A DNA stretch of 23,360 nt from an uncultured Eubacterium sp. (lineage in GTDB: Bacteria; Bacillota; Clostridia; Lachnospirales; Lachnospiraceae), in NCBI GenBank assembly GCA_910585745.1, contig CAJUFM010000049.1, positions 1 through 23,360 on the forward strand, written 5' to 3'. Made by a program: the position numbers and the translations under genes. Position 1 is the stretch's first letter; every line of letters begins with the position of its first letter. This document shows positions 7,449 through 14,552 of the stretch, piece after piece. Below the pieces are notes generated by a model, which searched no databases, was not told where the DNA came from, and saw only the letters and a program-made list of their open reading frames with translations.

Positions 7449-7508
7449 AAAATGAGAAGCATTTCTGCCAGTGAGTATAATTACTGGAAAAAAGCTTCTC
7501 ATTTTTTA
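7449..7508. terminator. Bidirectional rho-independent terminator
   Basis: AAAATGAGAAGC (7449-7460) pairs with GCTTCTCATTTT (7494-7505), followed by more T on the plus strand; an inner CCAGT/ACTGG hairpin fills the loop. It closes the PadR operon, and the minus-strand T-run also suits the chemoreceptor operon ending at 7558. Confidence 0.85.
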
Positions 7509-7557
7509 TTGTCTGCTTGATAAGGAATGATTCAAACAATAATGACAGCCCCTCTGT

Positions 7558-8472
7558 TTATGCCTCATATTCTTCTATCATAGGAGCGATCTGGGACAGC
7601 ATATTATCCACGTCCTCAAACATCGCACTCTTCGTCGTCCCCAGTTTGCTGGCATGATTAATATGTTTCATAACTTCCTGGTACTGATCTTTCGTCTTAT
7701 CAAAAAAAGTATTGACATTCTGCAGCGCTTGCTTAGAGTCATCAATGACATTGGAGATCTGTGACTGAACGGCTGTGGCGCCATCCGCAGCCTCCGTGAT
7801 CTGATCAAACATCTCATAGGTCTGATCTACCTTTTCAAGACTTTTTCCTAATGCCAGCTGGGAGGTGTCGATATCGGAATGCAGCTTATCCGTGTCTTCC
7901 TCTACATCGGCAATGCTCGCCTCCACCGCCGCCACCATATTTTTAACTTCATCCGCCAGGCTCTTGACTTCCTCGGCCACCACTTCAAATCCTTTCCCAT
8001 GCTCCCCTGCTTTAGCGGCTTCGATGGAAGCGTTCAATGCAAGAATATTGGTCTGTTCCGCAATAGAAGTGATCTTGTTCGTACACTTTTTAATCTTCTG
8101 AACTGCCGCTTTAAAATCATCAAAGGTACTTTTCATCTCCTCAAAATGAGCTTCCACCTTCTGGGAGCTGGTCTTTAGCTCCTCCACCTCATCCTGTGCC
8201 TGATTCACCGACTGGGCAATCTCATCTTTTATCGTCTCAAACTGTCCGGATATCTGATTTATATTAGAAAAAGTACCCTCAAAATCCTGTAAAGTCTGCT
8301 GGAAACTTTCTGCCTGGTCAAGAACCCCAAGGAAGGAATGGTTTACCATGCCCAGCTGATTCAGAGAATCCACTTCCTTTTGCACCAGATCCCTTTGGTA
8401 GTCTTTCAGGCTCCCCATCACATGCAAAATAGGATGCGTATCCATATTATGCTCTTTCTTCTTAAATCGCAT
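7558..8472 (-). CDS. Soluble methyl-accepting chemotaxis protein (no membrane segment)
   Basis: A 304-residue cytoplasmic chemoreceptor. It has no signal peptide, membrane segment, HAMP or recognised ligand domain. Residues ~60-300 form a long coiled coil, with the MCP hairpin tip at about 138-172 (IAEQTNILALNASIEAAKAG, then GKGFEVVAEEV), which is where CheA and CheW bind. Short flanks give a protein smaller than a typical MCP. It starts 15 bp after the FIST-protein gene, and AGGAGG lies about 10 bases before the ATG. With no sensor of its own, it probably takes input from the FIST protein. A role tied to flagellar chemotaxis, or to another output, cannot be told apart here. Confidence 0.9.
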   Translation of the reverse strand: MRFKKKEHNMDTHPILHVMGSLKDYQRDLVQKEVDSLNQLGMVNHSFLGVLDQAESFQQTLQDFEGTFSNINQISGQFETIKDEIAQSVNQAQDEVEELKTSSQKVEAHFEEMKSTFDDFKAAVQKIKKCTNKITSIAEQTNILALNASIEAAKAGEHGKGFEVVAEEVKSLADEVKNMVAAVEASIADVEEDTDKLHSDIDTSQLALGKSLEKVDQTYEMFDQITEAADGATAVQSQISNVIDDSKQALQNVNTFFDKTKDQYQEVMKHINHASKLGTTKSAMFEDVDNMLSQIAPMIEEYEA

Positions 8473-8487
8473 TTCCTTCTTCCTCCT

Positions 8488-9543
8488 TTATTCAAATACC
8501 ACACAAGTCATAGACTGGTTTACGAACTGGTTATTATAATGCTCTCCATATCCCACAAGTCCTGCATGATTGCCTAAAGTCCCCATTTCTTTCAGATATT
8601 CCTGCATATAATTATTTTCAGTAAACAGCAAATACCGGAACAGGCAGTTTACAGAAAATACGGCAGAAATCTTGGGAAAATCCTGATAAATATTGCGAAT
8701 GGTATTTTTTACGATCTCCCTGTAGTCACCCAGCTCAAGAAGAATAAGAACATCGGAATCATTTACCTGCCGAAAGCATGTGAGACCGTTCTTATATATG
8801 TCTTTAATGGAAATAATACAGGTTTCATTTCCATTGATCTTTCCAAAAGGATTCTTAAAGGTCTGGGTTAAAATTTCCTCTTCTGTCACATGGAGAATCT
8901 GCTGATACACATGTTTTGCAGGTTTGCCGTTCAATTCTCCCAGTATGTACTCCGATTTTTTTGTCTTGGAGGCGATGAAACGGTAATTCCCCATCTGACG
9001 ATAGATATTTTCCTTGTAAGCCTTTACCCTTCCATTATTATTTCTGACCAGGGCATAGGCTACTGCATCTTCATAAACCTTACCATTAGCAGAAACTTTT
9101 CCAGCATCTCCGGTTCCTCCTACCAATGAAATATTTTTCCGTTTCAGGACACTGTGAATCGTTGTCAGCACACAGGCATCGTTTCCTGAACAGAGATCAA
9201 TACAAATCGTATCTTTTTGTGAAGCATTTATTTCTGAAACATCTTTCTCCAACCGTTCAATATATTTTACCGGCATTGTGGACGCCTGCTCCAGTACATT
9301 AACTGCCACACTGACGCCATCGGAAAATGCAAGGACTCCCACGCCTTTTTCAACCACTCTGGTGTCATAGCTCATACCAATACACCCGATGCTGGGAATA
9401 TTTGGGAAAAGTGCCTCTAACTTTTTAACATGTTCCTCAAACTGATCACCGTTGGAAAACAGCATAATTAGCTGAGGATTGCTCACTCCGCGGACTGCTT
9501 CCTGCAGATCTCCGCTCTGGCTCATACCAAAAAATTGTTTCAC
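8488..9543 (-). CDS. FIST-domain sensory protein (FIST_N + FIST_C)
   Basis: A 351-residue soluble protein. The N-terminal part (1-~190) has the FIST_N pattern: S-N-P-Q-L-I-M-L-F, then SIGCIGM, a V-G-V-L-A-F-S-D strand and the V-G-G-T-G-D-A-G segment. The C-terminal part (~195-340) fits FIST_C, with NPFG and V-x-S-V-N-C-L-F-R. FIST domains are proposed small-ligand sensors, possibly for amino acids, found beside or fused to kinases, cyclase/phosphodiesterase domains and MCPs. The start is GTG 9543, eight bases after GAGGAGG. It precedes the soluble MCP in a two-gene operon, so the sensor and the signalling rod are split between two proteins. Confidence 0.9.
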   Translation of the reverse strand: MKQFFGMSQSGDLQEAVRGVSNPQLIMLFSNGDQFEEHVKKLEALFPNIPSIGCIGMSYDTRVVEKGVGVLAFSDGVSVAVNVLEQASTMPVKYIERLEKDVSEINASQKDTICIDLCSGNDACVLTTIHSVLKRKNISLVGGTGDAGKVSANGKVYEDAVAYALVRNNNGRVKAYKENIYRQMGNYRFIASKTKKSEYILGELNGKPAKHVYQQILHVTEEEILTQTFKNPFGKINGNETCIISIKDIYKNGLTCFRQVNDSDVLILLELGDYREIVKNTIRNIYQDFPKISAVFSVNCLFRYLLFTENNYMQEYLKEMGTLGNHAGLVGYGEHYNNQFVNQSMTCVVFE

Positions 9544-9579
9544 GGTAATGTCCTCCTCTATTTAAAAACTATTGTTATC

Positions 9580-9608
9580 ATTTTACCATAGATTTCTAAA
9601 CACAACAA
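9580..9608 (-). promoter_or_regulatory. Probable promoter of the FIST/MCP operon
   Basis: Minus strand TTGTTG (9608-9603), 17-bp spacer, TAAAAT (9585-9580), about 37 bp before the GTG start. The -35 is weak (TTG only). No motility-type sigma-D box is seen. Confidence 0.5.
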
Positions 9609-9660
9609 CATAAAACTGAATCTATTGACAAATTTTGATGGCGGATGCCTAAACTTTTTC

Positions 9661-9690
9661 ATTAAAAGAGCCAGACACTGGTCCGGCTCT
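9661..9690 (-). terminator. Terminator of the Cache chemoreceptor gene
   Basis: AGAGCC-x-GAC (9667-9676) pairs with GTC-x-GGCTCT (9681-9690) around a 4-base loop. On the minus strand the odd pair becomes G-T, making the stem continuous, and TTTT follows. It lies 45 bp past the stop of the chemoreceptor gene. Confidence 0.78.
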
Positions 9691-9735
9691 GAAAACACTT
9701 ATACTCATATGCTGCTATAGCATTTTGGATCTAAA

Positions 9736-11757
9736 TCAATTTATATACTGGAATCTTCCCACCAGTTCCTTCAGCATATTCGCCTGAGTTGACAGTTCTT
9801 CCGAAGCCGCCGCGCTCTCCTCAGATGTGGCCGTATTTGACTCTATAACACCTGCGATCTGATTGATGCCTTCCGTGATCTGAGCCACTGCCAATGCCTG
9901 ATTATCCGAAGCTTCTGCAATCTCAGCCATGGAATTATTTACCAGCTTCACATTGTCCACCACAGAGAGCAACGACTCTGCCGTAGAATTTGCCAGGTCC
10001 ATTCCGTCTTCCACGGCTTCGATAGCATTCTGGATAAGATCTTTTGTGTTTCTTGCCGCCTCAGAACTCTGGTCTGCCAGCACACCAACCTGTGTAGCTA
10101 CCACGGCAAATCCTCTTCCGTTCTCTCCCGCTCTTGCCGCCTCTATGGACGCATTGAGCGCCAGGAGCGCCGTCTGGCTGGCAATCTCTTCTATGCTGCT
10201 GATTATCTCAGCAATCTTGTTGGAAGCTTCCTTGATATTGTTCATCGCTTCCGTGTTTTTCTTCATATGCTCATTGCTTTCCAGGATCTGTTCACCCATG
10301 TCCGCCACAATTCCTTTGGCTTTGTCCGCATTCCTGGCATTCACTGTTATCTTTTCTGACACCTCTGTGATCGTAGCCGTCAGTTCTTCAATGGCACTCG
10401 CCTGATCGGTAGCGCCCTCCGCCAGAAGCTGTGCCGCTCCCGAAAGATCCGTTGCACCATTTTGCACATACTCTGCATTTGTGTCAATCTCTCTCATGGC
10501 ATCGCTCAAAGAATCAACAATTCTCCGGAAGGATTCATTGATCTGAACAAAATCTCCCTTATAAGTACTATCAACATCTATCAGGAAATTTCCATCTGAC
10601 AGATCTGCCAAATGATCATCGATATCTGTAATAACCCCTTTCAAATCTGCCACTGTCTCGGATAAACAATTCATCAGCGTTGCCGTCTCATCGTTTGTCT
10701 CAGGAATCGGAGTATCTGCCTGGAGATCTCCTTCTGCCAAAAGCTTAAGACGCTCCACCACTTCTGCGATCGGACGAACAACCTTTTTACCAAGCTGAAC
10801 ACCACTTCTGATACCCAGAAATGTAAAGGCAATAACAAAGATGATCGTAAGGATCAATGACAGGAAAAACATTCCCAAGAACTCATTCCGGACGGCAGCG
10901 ATACCAATACTCCATCCATTCATATCCTTGATCGGAGAATAGGCAACTACTTTTGTCTTCCCTCCATAAGAATAGGTTCCGGTTCCATTTTCTCCGGCTA
11001 CCATCTTCTTACAGATCTCGCTGTATTTTTTCAGTTTTGAGTTCTCCTGGCCCAGATTAATGCTGTCCTCAATACCAACATTTTCCGAACTGATATCTGC
11101 GATGGTAATCCCCTTGGAGTCCAGCATAAATGCAGTGCCGCCTTCTCCCACTTTAATAGAACGCATGACATCATTCAAAAATTCACCATCCGGGATATAG
11201 ACAACGGCGCCAACCGGCGTGGTACCAGGCAGACCGCCCTCCCACAACGGCGCAGAAACCGCATAGAATATAGATTTGGTATCCTCATTGTATGTAGGTG
11301 TGGAAACAAAGGTTTTCCCTTTTATAGCTTCCTTAAAGTAATCCTGGTCCGAATAATCTTTTCCGGATATCACGTCAACTCCCTTGTCATTTAAGAGAAG
11401 TCCACCCTGAAAATTGTGATCCTTGATCCTCTGATTCAGGATCGTCTCTTTTTCCTCTACTGACTTTCCGGCATCGGCAAGACGTGCAATACTTCCTGTC
11501 TCATAAGCGATGGCCGTGTATTGTTTCAATGACGCCGCCACATAATCTGCCGCTATATCCGAAGTGCTGTTGATCGTATCGTTCACTGCACCAATCGAGG
11601 AAATATAACTTAAGATAGAGGCTGCCACACCCAGAAGAACACAACAAAACAGAATTGTCTGTGCAAAACGCTTAGAAATCTTTTTTTCTATGCTTACAAA
11701 CTGACCATCCTTTTCGTTCTGTCCCCATTTTCCAAGTTTCCCTTTTTCCTTTTGCAT
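9736..11757 (-). CDS. Transmembrane methyl-accepting chemotaxis protein with Cache sensor domain
   Basis: A 673-residue inner-membrane chemoreceptor. A charged N-terminal tail (1-30) precedes TM1 (~33-54); the extracellular sensor (~55-290) has the double-Cache look, with D-Q-D-Y-F-K-E-A and S-x-P-T-Y in the distal half and GxGGTAFMLDSKG, a Y-S-Y-G-G-K strand and D-M-N-G-W-S-I-G near the end. TM2 is at ~297-316, HAMP at ~317-372, then a coiled coil with the signalling tip at ~525-560 (LLALNASIEAARAGENGRGF). The C-terminus has no CheR-tether pentapeptide. Cache receptors usually sense amino acids, organic acids or similar small molecules; the ligand is unknown. GAGG lies seven bases before the ATG. 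It is a single gene with a ~140-nt leader and an unusual curved upstream region. Confidence 0.95.
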   Translation of the reverse strand: MQKEKGKLGKWGQNEKDGQFVSIEKKISKRFAQTILFCCVLLGVAASILSYISSIGAVNDTINSTSDIAADYVAASLKQYTAIAYETGSIARLADAGKSVEEKETILNQRIKDHNFQGGLLLNDKGVDVISGKDYSDQDYFKEAIKGKTFVSTPTYNEDTKSIFYAVSAPLWEGGLPGTTPVGAVVYIPDGEFLNDVMRSIKVGEGGTAFMLDSKGITIADISSENVGIEDSINLGQENSKLKKYSEICKKMVAGENGTGTYSYGGKTKVVAYSPIKDMNGWSIGIAAVRNEFLGMFFLSLILTIIFVIAFTFLGIRSGVQLGKKVVRPIAEVVERLKLLAEGDLQADTPIPETNDETATLMNCLSETVADLKGVITDIDDHLADLSDGNFLIDVDSTYKGDFVQINESFRRIVDSLSDAMREIDTNAEYVQNGATDLSGAAQLLAEGATDQASAIEELTATITEVSEKITVNARNADKAKGIVADMGEQILESNEHMKKNTEAMNNIKEASNKIAEIISSIEEIASQTALLALNASIEAARAGENGRGFAVVATQVGVLADQSSEAARNTKDLIQNAIEAVEDGMDLANSTAESLLSVVDNVKLVNNSMAEIAEASDNQALAVAQITEGINQIAGVIESNTATSEESAAASEELSTQANMLKELVGRFQYIN

Positions 11758-11906
11758 ACATAATCCTCTTTTCTGTACCGCCCTTTACGCGCTGAAATAT
11801 ATTTCATGTCTTACTAAACCCGGAAGAATTGTGAGGAAACCCCAGATCATGATGAATATCAACCAGAATATGTGCCGAGCAGCACATTAACACATATCTT
11901 GGTACT

Positions 11907-11912
11907 ATTATA
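11907..11912 (-). promoter_or_regulatory. -10 box of the chemoreceptor promoter
   Basis: A perfect TATAAT on the minus strand, about 150 bp before the start codon. No good -35 hexamer lies 16-18 bp upstream; the position is taken by the A/T-tract array. This fits a promoter that relies on upstream AT contacts or on an activator. Confidence 0.5.
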
Positions 11913-11916
11913 TCAA

Positions 11917-12008
11917 TTTTATAAAAAAATTTCTACCTTTTTATAAAAAAATCTATCATTTTAATAAAAAAAATATTTCGTTTTACAAAAAAATATATAA
12001 ATTTTTTT
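11917..12008. repeat. Phased A-tract array (about 21-bp period)
   Basis: A7-A8 tracts begin at 11923, 11945, 11966 and 11987, and T4-T5 tracts at 11917, 11938, 11959 and 11981, so the unit repeats every 21-22 bp, two helical turns. The units look alike (ATAAAAAAAT, a short mixed stretch, TTTT) but differ in the middle. Phased A-tracts bend DNA. The array lies just upstream of the TATAAT at 11907-11912. Confidence 0.7.
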
Positions 12009-12039
12009 CTTTTTCTAAATTAGCATCAATAATAATTCA

Positions 12040-12096
12040 AAGAAAAAAAGAAGTTCCTGCTCCGTCAGATTATTCATCTGCTTTTGCAGCAACCTC
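12040..12096 (-). terminator. Terminator of the purC-purB unit
   Basis: On the minus strand GAGGTTGCTGC (12096-12086) pairs with GCAGGAACTTC (12060-12050) with one mismatch and one wobble; an inner CAGAT/ATCTG stem lies in the loop, and a T-rich run (to 12040) follows. It begins 23 bp after the purB stop. Confidence 0.8.
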
Positions 12097-12118
12097 TTTT
12101 ATAAAAACTCAAAACAAC

Positions 12119-13573
12119 TTATACATTAATCTCGGCCTTTACTCCCAATAACTCTTTATTTTCCTCCAAGATCGGCTTTACTACATCTTCTACAAATTCT
12201 GCCACCTGACTCGGTGCTCTTCCCACATAACGGCTCGGCTCCATCGTCTTCTGTAACTCTTCCAACGTCATCGGGAACTCTTCGTCAGAGGCGATCAATT
12301 CCAGCAGATTGTTGTCCAATCCCTTTTCTTTTACATTCTTTCCTGCCTCCATCGAAAGGGTACGGATCTTCTCATGAAGCTCCTGGCGGTTTCCGCCGGC
12401 CTTTACCGCATCCATCATAATGTTTTCCGTCGCCATAAAGGGCAGCTCTGACATCAGGCGCTTTGTGATCACCTTATCATAAACTACAAGGCCATCTACC
12501 ACATTCAGAAACAGATCAAGGATCCCATCAACCGTCAGAAATGCCTCCGCCACACTGAGACGTTTATTTGCTGAGTCATCCAGAGTTCTTTCAAACCACT
12601 GTGTCGCTGATGTGATCGCCGGATTCAATGCATCGATCATCACATAGCGGGAAAGAGAGGCGATGCGCTCACTGCGCATAGGATTTCTCTTATAGGCCAT
12701 CGCGGAAGAACCAATCTGGCTCTTCTCAAAAGGCTCCTCAATTTCTTTGAGATGCTGAAGAAGACGGATGTCATTGGAAAATTTGTGGGCGCTGGCTGCG
12801 ATGCCCGCCAGAACATTGCACACCCTTGTATCCAGTTTCCGGGAATATGTCTGTCCCGACACCGGAAAACATGCCTCAAATCCCATCTTAGCCGCAATCA
12901 TTTTGTCTGCTTTCTTACAGGCTTCCTCATCGCCCTCAAAAAGCTCCAGAAAACTAGCCTGGGTTCCTGTCGTCCCTTTTGAACCAAGAAGCTTCATATG
13001 AGAAAGTACATGCTCCAGGTCCTCCAGATCCATCACAAGTTCTTCCATCCAGAGCGTCGCACGTTTCCCCACCGTCGTGGGCTGGGCTGGCTGAAAATGG
13101 GTAAAGGCAAGAGTCGGAAGATCCTTATACTTCATGGCAAATTCCGAAAGTTCATGAATTACATTTACCAGTTTTTTCTTCACTAACTTTAACCCCTCTG
13201 TCATAATGATGACATCGGTATTATCCCCCACATAGCAGGAGGTAGCCCCCAGATGAATGATCTCTGCCGCCTTCGGGCACTGCTGGCCATAGGCATAGAC
13301 ATGGCTCATGACATCATGGCGTACCTCTTTTTCACGCGCCTTCGCCACATCATAGTTGATATTCTCTGCATGAGACTTCAATTCTTCTATCTGCTCCTCG
13401 GTGATGCGGGGATTGCCCTGGGCATCCTTTAATCCCAATTCTTTTTCTGTCTCCGCCAGCGCGATCCACAGTTTTCTCCATGTGCGGAATTTCATATCAG
13501 GAGAAAAAATATACTGCATCTCCTTGCTGGCGTATCTTTCTGATAATGGGCTTACATAACAATCTGTGCTCAT
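12119..13573 (-). CDS. purB: Adenylosuccinate lyase
   Basis: A 484-residue cytosolic enzyme of the fumarase/aspartase superfamily. It removes fumarate from SAICAR to give AICAR and from adenylosuccinate to give AMP, so it acts twice in purine synthesis. The family signature GSSAMAYKRNP is at ~288-298 with its flexible loop, and the catalytic His regions are visible at ~86 (VRHDVMSHV) and ~159 (FTHFQPAQPTT). The length suits the longer clostridial type. GGAA lies about nine bases before the ATG. It follows purC by 134 bp on the same strand; purC makes its SAICAR substrate. A strong terminator follows. Confidence 0.97.
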   Translation of the reverse strand: MSTDCYVSPLSERYASKEMQYIFSPDMKFRTWRKLWIALAETEKELGLKDAQGNPRITEEQIEELKSHAENINYDVAKAREKEVRHDVMSHVYAYGQQCPKAAEIIHLGATSCYVGDNTDVIIMTEGLKLVKKKLVNVIHELSEFAMKYKDLPTLAFTHFQPAQPTTVGKRATLWMEELVMDLEDLEHVLSHMKLLGSKGTTGTQASFLELFEGDEEACKKADKMIAAKMGFEACFPVSGQTYSRKLDTRVCNVLAGIAASAHKFSNDIRLLQHLKEIEEPFEKSQIGSSAMAYKRNPMRSERIASLSRYVMIDALNPAITSATQWFERTLDDSANKRLSVAEAFLTVDGILDLFLNVVDGLVVYDKVITKRLMSELPFMATENIMMDAVKAGGNRQELHEKIRTLSMEAGKNVKEKGLDNNLLELIASDEEFPMTLEELQKTMEPSRYVGRAPSQVAEFVEDVVKPILEENKELLGVKAEINV

Positions 13574-13598
13574 TGTACCGTTCCTTTCTAAACTGACA

Positions 13599-13615
13599 TG
13601 CCGCTTTCAGCGGCA
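13599..13615. other. Short perfect hairpin upstream of purB
   Basis: TGCCGCT and AGCGGCA enclose a three-base loop. On the minus strand it covers the stop codon of the candidate small ORF and lies 26 bp before the purB ATG. It lacks a T-run, so it is more likely a processing or translation element than a terminator. Confidence 0.45.
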
Positions 13616-13687
13616 CCACCATTTCTCCCTCCATGATCCTGCTTTAAGGAGTTCTTCGTCAAAGTGTTCACTCAATCCGGATTTCAT
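13607..13687 (-). CDS. Candidate 26-residue small ORF between purC and purB
   Basis: The ORF starts at an ATG preceded by AAAGGA at a suitable distance and ends in the hairpin before purB. The peptide (MKSGLSEHFDEELLKAG..., ending WREKWWCR) begins with an amphipathic, acidic helix-like part and ends with three Trp and a Cys. It starts 20 bp after the purC stop and so could be translated from the same message. I do not recognise it. It could be a real small protein, a leader peptide for purB, or chance. Confidence 0.4.
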   Translation of the reverse strand: MKSGLSEHFDEELLKAGSWREKWWCR

Positions 13688-13707
13688 TTGCGCCTGTCCT
13701 TTCTCGG

Positions 13708-14421
13708 TTAGTCTGTCAGACCAATCCTCTTTGCCACCTCATTATAGGCATCCTCTACACCACCGAGATCCCGGCGGAAACGGTCCTTGTCCAGTTTTTC
13801 TCTTGTCTTAATATCCCAGAAACGGCATGTATCCGGCGATATCTCATCAGCAAGAATAATTGTCCCATCCGGCGTCTTTCCAAACTCGATCTTGAAATCA
13901 ATAAGTTCGATGCCACAATCTTCAAAAAATTCCACCAGGAAATCATTTACCATAAAAGCGTATTTTGTGATCGTATCAATATCCTCCTGGGTCGCAATCC
14001 CGATTGCTTTTGCAAAATAATCATTGATCAGCGGATCTCCCAGATCATCGTCTTTGTAACTAAACTCCAGCGTCGGGCAAAGAAGCTTTCTTCCCTCTTC
14101 AATCCCAAGACGCTTGGAAAAACTTCCTGCGGCAGTATTACGGATAATAACTTCAAGTGGTACAATAGATACTTTTTTTACAGCGGTCTCACGGTCACTT
14201 AGCTCCTCCACAAAATGAGTTGGAACACCGGCCTTCTCAAGCTTCTGGAACAAAAAATTTGTCATACGGTTATTGATGACACCTTTTCCAACGATCGTTC
14301 CCTTCTTTTCACCATTAAATGCGGTGGCATCGTCTTTGTAATCAACGATACATACATCTTCTACATCAGTAGCATATACCTTCTTGGCCTTTCCCTCATA
14401 GAGCATCTCTTTCTTTTCCAC
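13708..14421 (-). CDS. purC: Phosphoribosylaminoimidazole-succinocarboxamide (SAICAR) synthase
   Basis: A 237-residue cytosolic ATP-dependent ligase joining CAIR and aspartate to SAICAR. Family landmarks are the N-terminal YEGKAKKVY nucleotide-binding strand, the R-N-x-A-A-G-S-F motif, the ELIDFKIEFGK signature and DEISPDTCRFWD near the C-terminus. The length is typical for the bacterial monofunctional enzyme. The start is GTG 14421: TAAGGAGG lies eight bases upstream, whereas the ATG five codons later is too far. purB is the next gene downstream. I see no purine-specific riboswitch in the leader; the long inverted repeat at 14464 lies upstream. Confidence 0.97.
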   Translation of the reverse strand: MEKKEMLYEGKAKKVYATDVEDVCIVDYKDDATAFNGEKKGTIVGKGVINNRMTNFLFQKLEKAGVPTHFVEELSDRETAVKKVSIVPLEVIIRNTAAGSFSKRLGIEEGRKLLCPTLEFSYKDDDLGDPLINDYFAKAIGIATQEDIDTITKYAFMVNDFLVEFFEDCGIELIDFKIEFGKTPDGTIILADEISPDTCRFWDIKTREKLDKDRFRRDLGGVEDAYNEVAKRIGLTD

Positions 14422-14463
14422 TTTTAAGTCCTCCTTATATGATTATGCGTAATATATATGATA

Positions 14464-14490
14464 CTGGGAACAAAATACTTTTGTTCCCAG
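14464..14490. terminator. Perfect inverted repeat between the GH3-like gene and purC
   Basis: CTGGGAACAAAA (14464-14475) and TTTTGTTCCCAG (14479-14490) enclose a 3-base loop. It lies about 60 bp past the stop of the minus-strand GH3-like gene and about 40 bp before the purC start, in one direction of reading. It could end the upstream transcript or act in the purC leader; no separate T-run follows. Confidence 0.5.
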
Positions 14491-14552
14491 CTGATACACC
14501 AAATTGCTTACAACCTGTCTAAAGGTTTTAACCCCCTGGACACTTTATCAGA

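Noticed and set aside
9929..10405. Long plus-strand ORF opposite the membrane chemoreceptor
   Set aside because: It is the antisense of the MCP signalling domain, Ser/Ala-rich because of that domain's codon pattern, with no ribosome site. The minus-strand frame carries all MCP landmarks.
14422..14552. Purine riboswitch or PurR box in front of purC
   Set aside because: The leader has a simple inverted repeat, but no purine aptamer core and no recognisable PurBox pair.
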